Part shown: positions 24,362-31,959 of the stretch, in pieces
Layout of the letters: the number at the start of each line of letters is the position of its first letter
Position numbering within the stretch: the stretch's first letter is position 1
Assembly (NCBI RefSeq): GCF_020216065.1
Contig: NZ_JAIWNA010000011.1
Coordinates: 58,027-122,026 of the forward strand
Reading direction: 5' to 3'
Origin: Nocardia rosealba
GTDB taxonomy: Bacteria > Actinomycetota > Actinomycetes > Mycobacteriales > Mycobacteriaceae
DNA length: 64,000 nucleotides
Made by a program: the position numbers and the translations under genes
The notes under the pieces: generated by a model
What the model was told of the DNA's origin: nothing
Database searches by the model: none
What the model saw: only the letters and a program-made list of their open reading frames with translations

Positions 24362-27100
24362 ATGCGGGTGAGTTCACCGACGACTGCTCAGGCATCGACT
24401 ACGACCACTGCCGCGGAGGGCGAGCGGCCGACGCTGCTGCTGCTCGATGGGCATTCCATTGCCTATCGTGCGTTTTTCGCGCTACCGGCGGAGAACTTCA
24501 AGACCGTCACGGGGCAGACGACGAACGCGGTGTACGGGTTCACGTCGATGCTCATCAACCTGCTGCGCGACGAACAGCCGACGCATGTGGCGGCGGCCTT
24601 CGATGTGTCGCGCAAGACGTTCCGGACCGAGGCCTACCCGGAGTACAAGGCGAATCGCAGCGCTACGCCCGACGAGTTCCGCGGGCAGGTCGAGCTCACC
24701 AAAGACGTGCTGGGGGCCATGGGCATCCCGGTGATGGCGATCGACGGGTACGAGGCCGACGATGTGATCGCCACGCTCACCACCCAGGCGCAGGCGCAGG
24801 GGTATCGGGTGCTGATCGTCACCGGTGACCGGGACGCGATCCAGCTGGTCAACGACGATGTCACGGTGCTCTACCCGAAGAAGGGCGTCTCGGATCTCAC
24901 GCGGTTCACCCCGGCCGAGGTGGAGACGAAATACGGACTCACTCCCGCCCAGTACCCGGACTACGCGGCGCTGCGCGGCGACCCGAGCGACAACCTGCCC
25001 GGCATTCCGGGGGTGGGGGAGAAGACGGCGGCGAAGTGGATCCGCGAGTACGGCGACCTCGCCACGCTGGTCGAGCGGGTCGACCAGGTGAAGGGCAAGG
25101 TAGGCGACGCGCTGCGCGCGAACCTGTCGAGTGTGGTCCTCAACCGCCAGCTCACCGAAATGGTGCGTGAGGTACCGCTGGCCTACACCCCCGACCAGCT
25201 CATCAAGGCGCCCTGGGACCGGGAGAAGATCCATCAGCTCTTCGACGACCTGGAATTCCGGGTGCTGCGCGATCGGCTGTTCGACACCCTCGGTTCGCCC
25301 GAGCCCGAAGCCGAGTCGGGTTTCGAGATCAGCGGCGGCGCACTCGACCAGGGCGCGGTCGCGGACTGGCTGGCAGAGCACGCGAAAGCAGGTGCGCGCC
25401 ACGGGCTTTCGATCGTCGGCACGGGTACGCCGGTGCACGGTGAAGCCCGGGCGCTCGCGATCGCCGCGGCCGATGGCGAGGGCGGCTACATCGACCTGAC
25501 CGTGCTCACGCCCGAGGACGAGACGGCGCTGGCGGCCTGGCTCGCCGACCCGGCGGTCGCCAAGGCGCTGCACGAGGCGAAGTCGGCAGGCCACGCCCTG
25601 CGCGGGCGCGGTTTCACCCTGGCCGGGCTCACCACCGATACCGCGCTGGCCGCCTACCTGGTCCGTCCGGGCCAGCGCAGCTTCAACCTCGACGACCTGT
25701 CGCTGCGCTATCTCAAGCGCGAACTGCGCGCCGAGACCAGCGAGCAGACCCAGCTGTCGCTGCTCGACGACGAGGACAGCGTCGCGGAGGGCATCGCCCG
25801 CGAGGAAATGCTGCGCGCCCGCGCGGTCGCCGACCTGGCCGTCGCCTTGGACGAGGAACTGGCCAAGATCGAATCCACCGCCCTGCTCGAGGAGATGGAG
25901 CTGCCGCTGCTCGGCGTGCTCGGCGAGCTGGAGCAGGCGGGTATCGCCGTCGACGTCACCCAGCTCGAGAATCTGCAGCAGCAGTTCGCCGACCGTGTCA
26001 GCGAGGCCGCCAACGCCGCCTACGACGTGATCGGCAAGCAGATCAACCTCGGTTCGCCCAAGCAGCTGCAGGTGGTGCTGTTCGACGAACTCGACATGCC
26101 GAAGACCAAGCGCACCAAGACCGGTTACACCACCGACGCCGATGCGCTGGAATCGCTGTTCGAGAAGACCGGCCACGCCTTCCTCGAACACCTGCTCGCC
26201 CACCGCGACGCGACCCGGCTCAAGGTGACCGTCGACGGCCTGCTCAAGTCGGTCGCCGACGACGGTCGCGTGCACACCACGTTCAACCAGACCATCGCCG
26301 CCACCGGTCGCCTGTCCTCGACCGAACCGAACCTGCAGAACATCCCGATCCGCACCGATACCGGCCGCATGATCCGCGACACCTTCGTGGTCGGCCCCGG
26401 CTACTCGGAGCTGATGACCGCCGACTACAGCCAGATCGAGATGCGCATCATGGCGCACCTGTCGGGCGACGCGGGCCTGATCGAGGCGTTCAATTCGGGG
26501 GAGGACCTGCACACCTTCGTCGCGTCCAAGGCGTTCGACATCCCGCTGTCGGAGGTGACGCCGGAGATGCGCCGCCGCATCAAGGCGATGTCCTACGGCC
26601 TTGCCTACGGTCTGAGCTCCTACGGCCTCAGCGCCCAGCTCAAGATCAGCACCGCCGAGGCGAAGGACCAGATGGAGGTCTACTTCGACCGCTTCGGCGG
26701 CATCCGCGACTACCTGTCGGAGGTCGTCGAGGCGGCCCGCAAGGTCGGCTACACCCAGACCCTGTTCGGTCGTCGCCGCTACCTGCCCGATCTGGACTCG
26801 AGCAACCGCCAGCGCCGCGAGGCCGCCGAGCGGATGGCGCTCAACGCCCCCATCCAGGGCACCGCCGCCGACATCATCAAGGTCGCCATGATCAACGTCC
26901 ACACCGCGATCCGCGAGGCGGGCCTGCGCTCGCGCATGCTGCTGCAGATCCACGACGAACTCGTCTTCGAGGTGGCCGAGGGTGAGCGCGAAGCGCTGGA
27001 AGCCCTCGCGCACGAACAGATGGCGAACGCGATCGAGCTGTCGGTCCCGCTCACCGTCTCGGTAGGCACCGGGCGCAGCTGGGACGCCGCCGCACACTGA
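24362..27100 (+). CDS. polA: DNA polymerase I
   Basis: A 912-residue replication and repair polymerase. The 5'-nuclease domain (about 20-310) has LLLLDGHSIAYRAFFALP, VTGDRDAIQL and LRGDPSDNLPGIPGVGEKTA. The middle 3'-5' exonuclease-like domain lacks the usual DxE residues, as in mycobacterial PolA, so proofreading is not expected. The polymerase domain shows motif A TADYSQIEMRIMAHL, motif B RRRIKAMSYGLAYGLSSYG and motif C QIHDELVFEV. It ends GTGRSWDAAAH, like M. tuberculosis Rv1629. The ATG at 24362 or the GTG at 24368 could start. In mycobacteria rpsA follows directly; here about 19 kb intervene. Confidence 0.98.
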   Translation: MRVSSPTTAQASTTTTAAEGERPTLLLLDGHSIAYRAFFALPAENFKTVTGQTTNAVYGFTSMLINLLRDEQPTHVAAAFDVSRKTFRTEAYPEYKANRSATPDEFRGQVELTKDVLGAMGIPVMAIDGYEADDVIATLTTQAQAQGYRVLIVTGDRDAIQLVNDDVTVLYPKKGVSDLTRFTPAEVETKYGLTPAQYPDYAALRGDPSDNLPGIPGVGEKTAAKWIREYGDLATLVERVDQVKGKVGDALRANLSSVVLNRQLTEMVREVPLAYTPDQLIKAPWDREKIHQLFDDLEFRVLRDRLFDTLGSPEPEAESGFEISGGALDQGAVADWLAEHAKAGARHGLSIVGTGTPVHGEARALAIAAADGEGGYIDLTVLTPEDETALAAWLADPAVAKALHEAKSAGHALRGRGFTLAGLTTDTALAAYLVRPGQRSFNLDDLSLRYLKRELRAETSEQTQLSLLDDEDSVAEGIAREEMLRARAVADLAVALDEELAKIESTALLEEMELPLLGVLGELEQAGIAVDVTQLENLQQQFADRVSEAANAAYDVIGKQINLGSPKQLQVVLFDELDMPKTKRTKTGYTTDADALESLFEKTGHAFLEHLLAHRDATRLKVTVDGLLKSVADDGRVHTTFNQTIAATGRLSSTEPNLQNIPIRTDTGRMIRDTFVVGPGYSELMTADYSQIEMRIMAHLSGDAGLIEAFNSGEDLHTFVASKAFDIPLSEVTPEMRRRIKAMSYGLAYGLSSYGLSAQLKISTAEAKDQMEVYFDRFGGIRDYLSEVVEAARKVGYTQTLFGRRRYLPDLDSSNRQRREAAERMALNAPIQGTAADIIKVAMINVHTAIREAGLRSRMLLQIHDELVFEVAEGEREALEALAHEQMANAIELSVPLTVSVGTGRSWDAAAH

Positions 27101-27191
27101 GTCCACCGGCCACGACCTGGCGCGTTCGTCCAAGACGGCGCGCCGGTCGCGGTCCTAAGGTGGTGGTGATCGACCGAAGGAGTTGAGCATC

Positions 27192-27617
27192 ATGACCGGA
27201 TTCGTCGCGACCGTGCGGACCGACGTCGACGCCTCTCCACAGCGGGTGTGGGAGGTGCTGACCGACCCAGCGCAGATCCGCAAGTTCATGTTCGGTGCCG
27301 AGGTGCGCACCGATTGGCAGCCGGGTAGTTCGATCACCTGGACGGGGGAGTTTCAGGGCAGGGCATACGAGGACCGCGGTGAGATCCTCGCCGCAGAGCC
27401 CGGCCGGTTGCTGCGCATGACGCATTACAGCCCCTTGAGCGGGCAGCCCGACATTCCCGCGAACTACCACACCCTCACCTACGAGCTCACCGGTGACGAC
27501 ACGACGACACACCTGTCGCTGAGTCAGGACAACAACGCCACCGAGGCGGACGCCGAGCACTCCCGGCAGATGTGGACCGCCCACGTCGACGGGATCAAAG
27601 CGGCCGCCGAGGAGTGA
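27192..27617 (+). CDS. SRPBCC/AHSA1-like domain protein
   Basis: This 141-residue protein has the START-like fold typical of polyketide cyclase/AHSA1 families. It shows a first strand FVATVRTDVDASPQRVWEVL, then the helix TDPAQIRKFMFGA, the strands GSSITWTGEF and GEILAAEPGRLLRM, and a C-terminal helix ending HVDGIKAAAEE. The ATG at 27192 follows AAGGAG nine bases upstream; a TTG at 27183 would add three residues. Such proteins bind hydrophobic ligands in a deep pocket, and the ligand cannot be inferred. It follows polA after 91 bases but is probably separately expressed. Confidence 0.8.
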   Translation: MTGFVATVRTDVDASPQRVWEVLTDPAQIRKFMFGAEVRTDWQPGSSITWTGEFQGRAYEDRGEILAAEPGRLLRMTHYSPLSGQPDIPANYHTLTYELTGDDTTTHLSLSQDNNATEADAEHSRQMWTAHVDGIKAAAEE

Positions 27618-27779
27618 ACGCCCGACGGCAAACTCCCTTGTCGAACCGGATCGCAGCCCGTGGCCCCACGGCTCGGGGCGGTCGTGCCGATGCACCAGCG
27701 ACGGCCCGCACAGTTGTGAGCACCCGCGACTCGCGAGTCGTCCCCGGCCACCGACCCCGATGTGTGACAGCATCGGCTC

Positions 27780-28553
27780 ATGCCCGTCGACGTCATCCCC
27801 ACCCCGCTGCCCGACTGCCTCGACATCACGCAGGCCTTCGCGCGCTCGTGGCCGGTCCGCCTGGGCGATACCGACGACCAGGACCGGCTGCGCCTCGACG
27901 CGGTCGCCCGGTACCTGCAGGACATCGGGTTCGATCATCTCGACGCGGTCGAAGACGGTGATATCCACCAGGCCTGGATCGTGCGGCGCACCGTTATCGA
28001 CGTGTACGAGCCGATCGTGTTCGGCGACCGGGTGCAGTTGCGCCGCTGGGCCGACGCCCTGTCGAACCGCTGGTGCGATATGCGGATCCAGCTGAAAGGC
28101 GAATGGGGTGGGCACATCGAGGCGGCCGCGTTCCTGATCCATATCGACCCTGTGGCCGGGCGACCCGCCCGCATGACCGACACCTTCATGGCGCCGATGC
28201 TGGCCAGTACCACCGAGCACCGGTTGCGCTGGAAAGCCGCCCTCGCCGAACTCGACGACCCCGATGTGGAGACGGTGCCGTTCCCGCTGCGCGTCACCGA
28301 TGTCGACCGCCTCGGCCACGTCAACAACGCCGTGTACTGGGAAGCTCTCGAGGAGACCCTCGCCGCTCACCCGGACACCCACGAACTGCCCTACCGGGCG
28401 GTCATCGAACATGTCGGCCCGGTGATGGCCCGAGACAAGGTCGTCCTGCGTACGAGCGTTCGTCCGAACGGTCTGCGGATGCAGATGGACGTGGACGGCT
28501 CGGCTCGCGCGCTGGCGTCGGTGACTGCGCTGTCTGCCCGCGCCGCGACCTGA
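27780..28553 (+). CDS. Acyl-ACP thioesterase family protein
   Basis: A 257-residue double-hotdog protein of the FatA/FatB-like acyl-ACP thioesterase type (PF01643-like), similar to M. tuberculosis Rv2001 as remembered. The first hotdog includes FARSWPVRLGDTDDQDRLRLD and QAWIVRRTVIDVYEPIVFGD. The second includes PLRVTDVDRLGHVNNAVYWEAL, where DVDRLGHVNNAVYW holds the catalytic Asn-His region. It would release fatty acid from acyl-ACP or act on a related thioester. The ATG at 27780 is the first codon consistent with the family N-terminus. The next gene is convergent. Confidence 0.85.
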   Translation: MPVDVIPTPLPDCLDITQAFARSWPVRLGDTDDQDRLRLDAVARYLQDIGFDHLDAVEDGDIHQAWIVRRTVIDVYEPIVFGDRVQLRRWADALSNRWCDMRIQLKGEWGGHIEAAAFLIHIDPVAGRPARMTDTFMAPMLASTTEHRLRWKAALAELDDPDVETVPFPLRVTDVDRLGHVNNAVYWEALEETLAAHPDTHELPYRAVIEHVGPVMARDKVVLRTSVRPNGLRMQMDVDGSARALASVTALSARAAT

Positions 28554-28586
28554 CGGCACCTTATTGCCGCACAGCGGCTTCCGTGC

Positions 28587-28898
28587 TCAGCGCTCGCGCG
28601 CGATCAACCGCGCGGACCTGCGGCCCAGATCTATTTCGTCGCGTGGCGGCGCACCGTCGGACGGGTTCTCCCGGTGCATCAGCGTGGTCTGCCGCTGTTC
28701 GAATTCGTGATGCTTGGACCCCTGGAACATGGCGGCCAGATGCTCGAAGCCCGTCGCGGCGACGGCCGGTCCACGGCGCTTGCGGGTCCAGGGCAGCACC
28801 CGGCTGCCGGTGAGCCGGTTGACAACCACTTCCAAGAGCGTGAGCAGGATGAGCCCGATCGCCAGCCCGGGGATCGTCATCGCGAAGACCGTACCCAT
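28587..28898 (-). CDS. Small membrane-anchored DUF6191-like protein
   Basis: This 103-residue protein has one N-terminal membrane helix (MTIPGLAIGLILLTLLEVVV). A basic, cytoplasmic-looking segment follows, containing TGFEHLAAMFQGSKHHEFEQ and RQTTLMHRENPSDGAPP, the conserved block that I associate with DUF6191 proteins of actinobacteria. Function is unknown. The ATG at 28898 is the only reasonable start. It converges with the thioesterase gene 33 bases away. The region upstream of its start is the long 5' region of the LeuA-domain gene on the other strand. Confidence 0.7.
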   Translation of the reverse strand: MGTVFAMTIPGLAIGLILLTLLEVVVNRLTGSRVLPWTRKRRGPAVAATGFEHLAAMFQGSKHHEFEQRQTTLMHRENPSDGAPPRDEIDLGRRSARLIARER

Positions 28899-28984
28899 GC
28901 GCTCACGGTACCCCGCCTCCGGTGAGTGGTCTCTGAGCTGCAGTGATGGTACTCACGAGTAGACACGTCGAGCGGGAAACAAGG

Positions 28985-29013
28985 TTGCGATTTCGCGACG
29001 ACGCCCCTATTGT
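28985..29013 (+). promoter_or_regulatory. Sigma-70-type promoter of the leader peptide/LeuA-domain transcript
   Basis: TTGCGA (28985-28990), a 17-base spacer and TATTGT (29008-29013) form a good housekeeping-type promoter. The GTG at 29021 lies seven bases after the -10 box, the expected position of transcription start, so the first frame would be leaderless. Confidence 0.6.
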
Positions 29014-29020
29014 CGTAGTC

Positions 29021-29152
29021 GTGCCGAATCCCGCCGACCGCTTCGCCGCGCCGCTTGTCGCTCACCGCGACCGCGCGGTCGCTGCTGCGCAGACCGCGCC
29101 GGCAGCCACACGGCAGATTCTTCTCGTAGTAACCCGCCGTAGCGGGGTCTGA
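29021..29152 (+). CDS. Candidate branched-chain amino-acid leader peptide (43 aa)
   Basis: A leaderless GTG frame of 43 codons starts where the promoter would initiate. Its end reads RQ-ILLVV-TRRSGV-stop. The block at 29117-29131 encodes Ile-Leu-Leu-Val-Val with codons ATT CTT CTC GTA GTA, several of which are uncommon in this GC-rich genome. This is the layout of ribosome-mediated attenuator leader peptides of ilv and leu operons in actinobacteria. Hairpins begin directly after the control codons, and the next gene encodes a LeuA-type leucine-sensing domain. No other function is expected for the peptide. It is inferred from sequence logic alone. Confidence 0.6.
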   Translation: MPNPADRFAAPLVAHRDRAVAAAQTAPAATRQILLVVTRRSGV

Positions 29153-29191
29153 TTCGGACCGGCCCCCTCGCTGCGGGCTGATTTCTCTTTT
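29133..29191 (+). promoter_or_regulatory. Candidate transcription attenuator with alternative hairpins
   Basis: CCCGC-CGTA-GCGGG (29133-29146) forms a hairpin right after the control codons. Its 3' arm GCGGGG can instead pair with CCCCTCGC near 29164-29171. A short GCCC/GGGC stem at 29162-29178, followed by TTTCTCTTTT (29182-29191), could act as terminator. The pairings are mutually exclusive as expected for attenuation, but the terminator stem is short and needs folding analysis. Confidence 0.5.
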
Positions 29192-29245
29192 GTACTGCTG
29201 GTCCCCTCTGCCAACGAAGACATCTTCGGGAAGACCTCACCTGCA

Positions 29246-29668
29246 ATGACACTGCTCACACTGGACCATGCCATGTTCGACGCCGCGCCCAAGGCCCTGC
29301 GCGCCGAGCTCCGTGGCCTCGACCCCGCCGACTTCGCCGACCGCTACATCCGGATCACCGGACCGGTCACCCTCGGCGAATTCACTTGTTCCGGAACGGA
29401 TTTCACCGCCACTCTGGAACTCCGCAACCACCTGCGCACCGTCATCGCCGCCGGTAACCCGGTCGCCGCGATGACCTCGGCGCTCTACGACGAGGGCTAC
29501 CCCCTCGAGATCCTCCGCTTCCACCAGCGCCGCACCGAGGCCGGTATCGCCACCTTCGTGCAGTGCGAGTTCAACGGCAAGCGTGGATGGGCCGCCGCCA
29601 TGGGCGCCGGCGGCGCCGAGTCGACCGTGCGCGCCATGATCGCGGGCGTCAACTTGCTCGCCAACTGA
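29246..29668 (+). CDS. Stand-alone LeuA-type allosteric (regulatory) domain protein
   Basis: A 140-residue protein resembling only the C-terminal leucine-binding dimerisation domain of 2-isopropylmalate or homocitrate synthases. It shows NPVAAMTSALYDEGYPLEIL, then a strand-turn-strand (GIATFVQCEFNGKRGWAAAM) and the final helix AESTVRAMIAGVNLL, matching the arrangement of LeuA ends. The TIM-barrel catalytic domain is absent, so it cannot condense acetyl-CoA by itself. It may sense leucine or modulate a full-length LeuA. The leader with branched-chain codons upstream fits leucine-linked control. The ATG at 29246 lacks a strong ribosome-binding site. A terminator hairpin follows. Confidence 0.65.
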   Translation: MTLLTLDHAMFDAAPKALRAELRGLDPADFADRYIRITGPVTLGEFTCSGTDFTATLELRNHLRTVIAAGNPVAAMTSALYDEGYPLEILRFHQRRTEAGIATFVQCEFNGKRGWAAAMGAGGAESTVRAMIAGVNLLAN

Positions 29669-29681
29669 CAGATCGACGCGC

Positions 29682-29717
29682 AGGGCCCGTTCACCTCATG
29701 AAAGGTGAACGGGCCCT
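29682..29717. terminator. Bidirectional terminator between LeuA-domain gene and thioredoxin gene
   Basis: A 15-bp perfect stem (AGGGCCCGTTCACCT with AGGTGAACGGGCCCT) and a 6-base loop lie between two converging genes, 13 bases after one stop and 27 before the other. It can serve both strands. Confidence 0.85.
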
Positions 29718-29744
29718 TGACGTTTCAGCGGTCGAGTAGGCGAC

Positions 29745-30119
29745 CTATTCGGCAGGCGAGTTCTGCTGCTCGGCGATCTGCTTGCGCACCTCGTCCATGT
29801 CCAAACCCTTGACCTGGGTCACCAGATCCTCGAGCGCGGCGGCGGGCAGCGCCCCGGGCTGGGCGAACACGAGCACGCCCTCGCGGAAGGCCATGATGGT
29901 CGGGATCGACCGAATGTTGGCGGCGGCGGCGAGCCCCTGCTCGGCCTCGGTGTCGACCTTGCCGTGGACGACGTCGGTGTGCTTCTCCGACGACGCCTCG
30001 AAGGTCGGTGCGAAACTCTTGCAGGGCCCGCACCAGGAAGCCCAGAAATCGACGAGTACCACGTCGTTTCCGGTGACGACTTCGTCGAAGTTCTGCTGGG
30101 TCAGCGTCTGGGTGGCCAT
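29745..30119 (-). CDS. Thioredoxin
   Basis: A 124-residue thioredoxin with active site WCGPC (Cys30, Cys33) and the cis-proline motif SIPTIMAF. The N-terminus MATQTLTQQNFDEVV is typical. A C-terminal extension of about 15 residues (DMDEVRKQIAEQQNSPAE) goes beyond the fold. The ATG at 30119 follows AAGGAGAGG, so upstream in-frame codons are excluded. It is a general disulfide reductant in the cytoplasm and could be the donor for peroxiredoxins such as the bcp-type enzyme. It lies downstream of the 2'-5' RNA ligase-like gene with a 49-base gap. Confidence 0.95.
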   Translation of the reverse strand: MATQTLTQQNFDEVVTGNDVVLVDFWASWCGPCKSFAPTFEASSEKHTDVVHGKVDTEAEQGLAAAANIRSIPTIMAFREGVLVFAQPGALPAAALEDLVTQVKGLDMDEVRKQIAEQQNSPAE

Positions 30120-30168
30120 GACGTCCTCTCCTTGTCGGTGTCCTCGGCTGTAACGCCTCGGCGTCCCT

Positions 30169-30681
30169 CTATCTTCCACCGACTACCACATGCTCTTGCC
30201 GCGCGTCTCCGTCCCAACGGCGAATGCCCACCACAACGGCCGGAAATTCGTGGTCGGTGGCCACCGCGTCCACCGCCGCGCCGAGCTGTTCCGTGGTCAC
30301 GCGGCGGGCGAGTGTCACGTGTGGTGTCCACGCGCCCGGCCGCGTGTTCGCCGGCATACCGGGGCACGGGCCGACCAGCTCGTCGACCCGGCGGTGCAGG
30401 TCGAGCAGTTCCTCGGTGACGATCACCGATCGCACGAGAATCGGCCTGCGTGCCCCGAAGATCAGCAGTCCGCCCAGGCGGACCGGCAACGGTGCGAACT
30501 CCAGGCCCGCCAGCGCCCGGTCGATCCTCGGCCAGATCTCGCGGGCCACCGCGACGGTGATGTGTGGTCGATGGGTTTCCCCGCGCGGGGCGGCAAGCCC
30601 GAGACGGGCCAGCTCGGCCCACTGCCTGCGGACCTCGGCCTCGCCCGCGTCGTCCAGGAGGAGCTCCACCGACTGCACCAT
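30169..30681 (-). CDS. 2'-5' RNA ligase / LigT-like phosphoesterase
   Basis: A 170-residue 2H phosphoesterase-superfamily protein. The two H-X-T/S motifs are HITV (about residue 40) and HVTLA (about residue 121), each preceded by hydrophobic strands, as in LigT/ThpR-type cyclic phosphodiesterases. These enzymes act on 2',3'-cyclic phosphate RNA ends or related nucleotides; the physiological substrate in actinobacteria is unclear. The ATG at 30681 is the start. It diverges from the dehydrogenase gene with 63 bases between the starts, and lies upstream of thioredoxin on the same strand. Confidence 0.8.
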   Translation of the reverse strand: MVQSVELLLDDAGEAEVRRQWAELARLGLAAPRGETHRPHITVAVAREIWPRIDRALAGLEFAPLPVRLGGLLIFGARRPILVRSVIVTEELLDLHRRVDELVGPCPGMPANTRPGAWTPHVTLARRVTTEQLGAAVDAVATDHEFPAVVVGIRRWDGDARQEHVVVGGR

Positions 30682-30744
30682 GATCTGCAGAAACTAGTCG
30701 CTCCGGTATGTCCGCGTGCCGGTGGCGTGGCGGCAGGGGCGAGG

Positions 30745-31833
30745 ATGGAGCGCGTGAACACGACGAAGGCGAGCGTGCGGCTCGGAGTGATCGACGGTGA
30801 CGGCATCGGACCCGAGGTGGTGGCCGCCACCCGCGTGGTGGTCGACGAGGCGGTCGGCGCGGCCGGGCTCGACCCGGTGGACTGGGTGCCGCTGCGCATC
30901 GGCCACGACGCCATCGCCGAATTCGGTCATCCGCTGCCCGAGCAGACCCTCACGGCACTCGACGAGCTCGACGCCTGGGTCCTCGGCCCGCACGACAACG
31001 CCTCCTACCCGGCCGACATGCGGGTGGCGCCCGGCGGTGCCATCCGCAAGCGCCTCGGTCTGTACGCGAATATCCGTCCCGCCGTGGCCTTCCCAGGAGT
31101 GCGTGCGACGGCAGCCGATATCGACCTGGTGATCGTGCGGGAGAACAGCGAGGGCTTCTATGCCGATCGCAATATGTTCGCCGGGTCGGGGGAGTTCAAG
31201 CCGACCGAGGACGTGGCCATGGCGGTGGCCGTGGTCACCCGGCAGGCGTGCGAACGGATCGCCCATCAGGCGCTGCGGTTGGCGCGGGGACGGCGCAAGC
31301 GGGTCACGGTGGTGCACAAGGCGAACGTCCTACCGATGACCACCGGCCTCTTCCGTGACGTGTGCTACGAGATTGCCGAGCAGTATCCGGACGTGCGGGT
31401 CGACGACGCGCACGTCGACGCGATGGCCGCGCACCTCGTGCGCGCGCCCGGCGAGTTCGACGTGATCGTCACCGAGAACCTCTTCGGTGACATCCTCTCG
31501 GACCTGGCGGGCGAGCTGAGCGGGTCGCTCGGCATGGCGCCCTCGCTCAACTGCTCCGATACCAAGGCGATGGCGCAGGCGGTGCACGGTGCCGCACCCG
31601 GTCTGGCCGGGCACAATCGGGCGAATCCGGTGGCCTTGCAACTGTCGGCGGCAATGTTGTTGCGCTGGTTGGGAGTTCGCGACGGAAATCGTGCGCTGAA
31701 TGCGGCGGCGGACCGGATCTCCGGTGCGGTCGCGGCCACGCTCGCCGCCGGAGTCGCCACCGCGGATCTCGGCGGTCTCGCCTCGACCAGCGAATTCACC
31801 GAACAGGTCGCCGCCCGCGTGCACCGGAGGTGA
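30745..31833 (+). CDS. Isocitrate/isopropylmalate dehydrogenase family protein
   Basis: A 362-residue beta-decarboxylating dehydrogenase. The N-terminus GVIDGDGIGPEVVAATRVVV, the RENSEGFYADRN loop, the lysine motif VTVVHKANVLPMT, the Asp motifs VDDAHVDAMAAHLV and ENLFGDILSDLAGELSGSLG, and GLAGHNRANPVALQLSAAMLLRW are all family hallmarks. Substrate could be 3-isopropylmalate, tartrate/malate or homoisocitrate; the sequence alone does not decide. The nearby LeuA regulatory domain makes a leucine-type role tempting but unproven. The ATG at 30745 or the GTG at 30754 may start. Confidence 0.85.
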   Translation: MERVNTTKASVRLGVIDGDGIGPEVVAATRVVVDEAVGAAGLDPVDWVPLRIGHDAIAEFGHPLPEQTLTALDELDAWVLGPHDNASYPADMRVAPGGAIRKRLGLYANIRPAVAFPGVRATAADIDLVIVRENSEGFYADRNMFAGSGEFKPTEDVAMAVAVVTRQACERIAHQALRLARGRRKRVTVVHKANVLPMTTGLFRDVCYEIAEQYPDVRVDDAHVDAMAAHLVRAPGEFDVIVTENLFGDILSDLAGELSGSLGMAPSLNCSDTKAMAQAVHGAAPGLAGHNRANPVALQLSAAMLLRWLGVRDGNRALNAAADRISGAVAATLAAGVATADLGGLASTSEFTEQVAARVHRR

Positions 31834-31959
31834 ACCCACCCCTTTCACATTCGCTGATTAATCTTCGGTTACTGTCGCACCACGCTGTGTCCGGTTCGCA
31901 TACATTGCCAAACAGGCGCTGACACGTGGCCGGCGTCGACGTGAAATGTGGAGGCTCCT

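Larger units (their letters stand above)
28899..29245. other. Regulatory region between DUF6191 gene and LeuA-domain gene
   Basis: A 347-base stretch without a long gene. The left part is the promoter area of the minus-strand small membrane protein. The right part carries a promoter, a 43-codon leaderless frame ending in branched-chain amino-acid codons, overlapping hairpins and a T-rich tract, described separately. Confidence 0.6.

Noticed and set aside
24482..27133. 883-codon open frame on the minus strand opposite polA
   Set aside because: It is an antisense shadow caused by high GC3. The translation is rich in Gly/Arg/His/Val and the plus strand carries unmistakable polymerase motifs.
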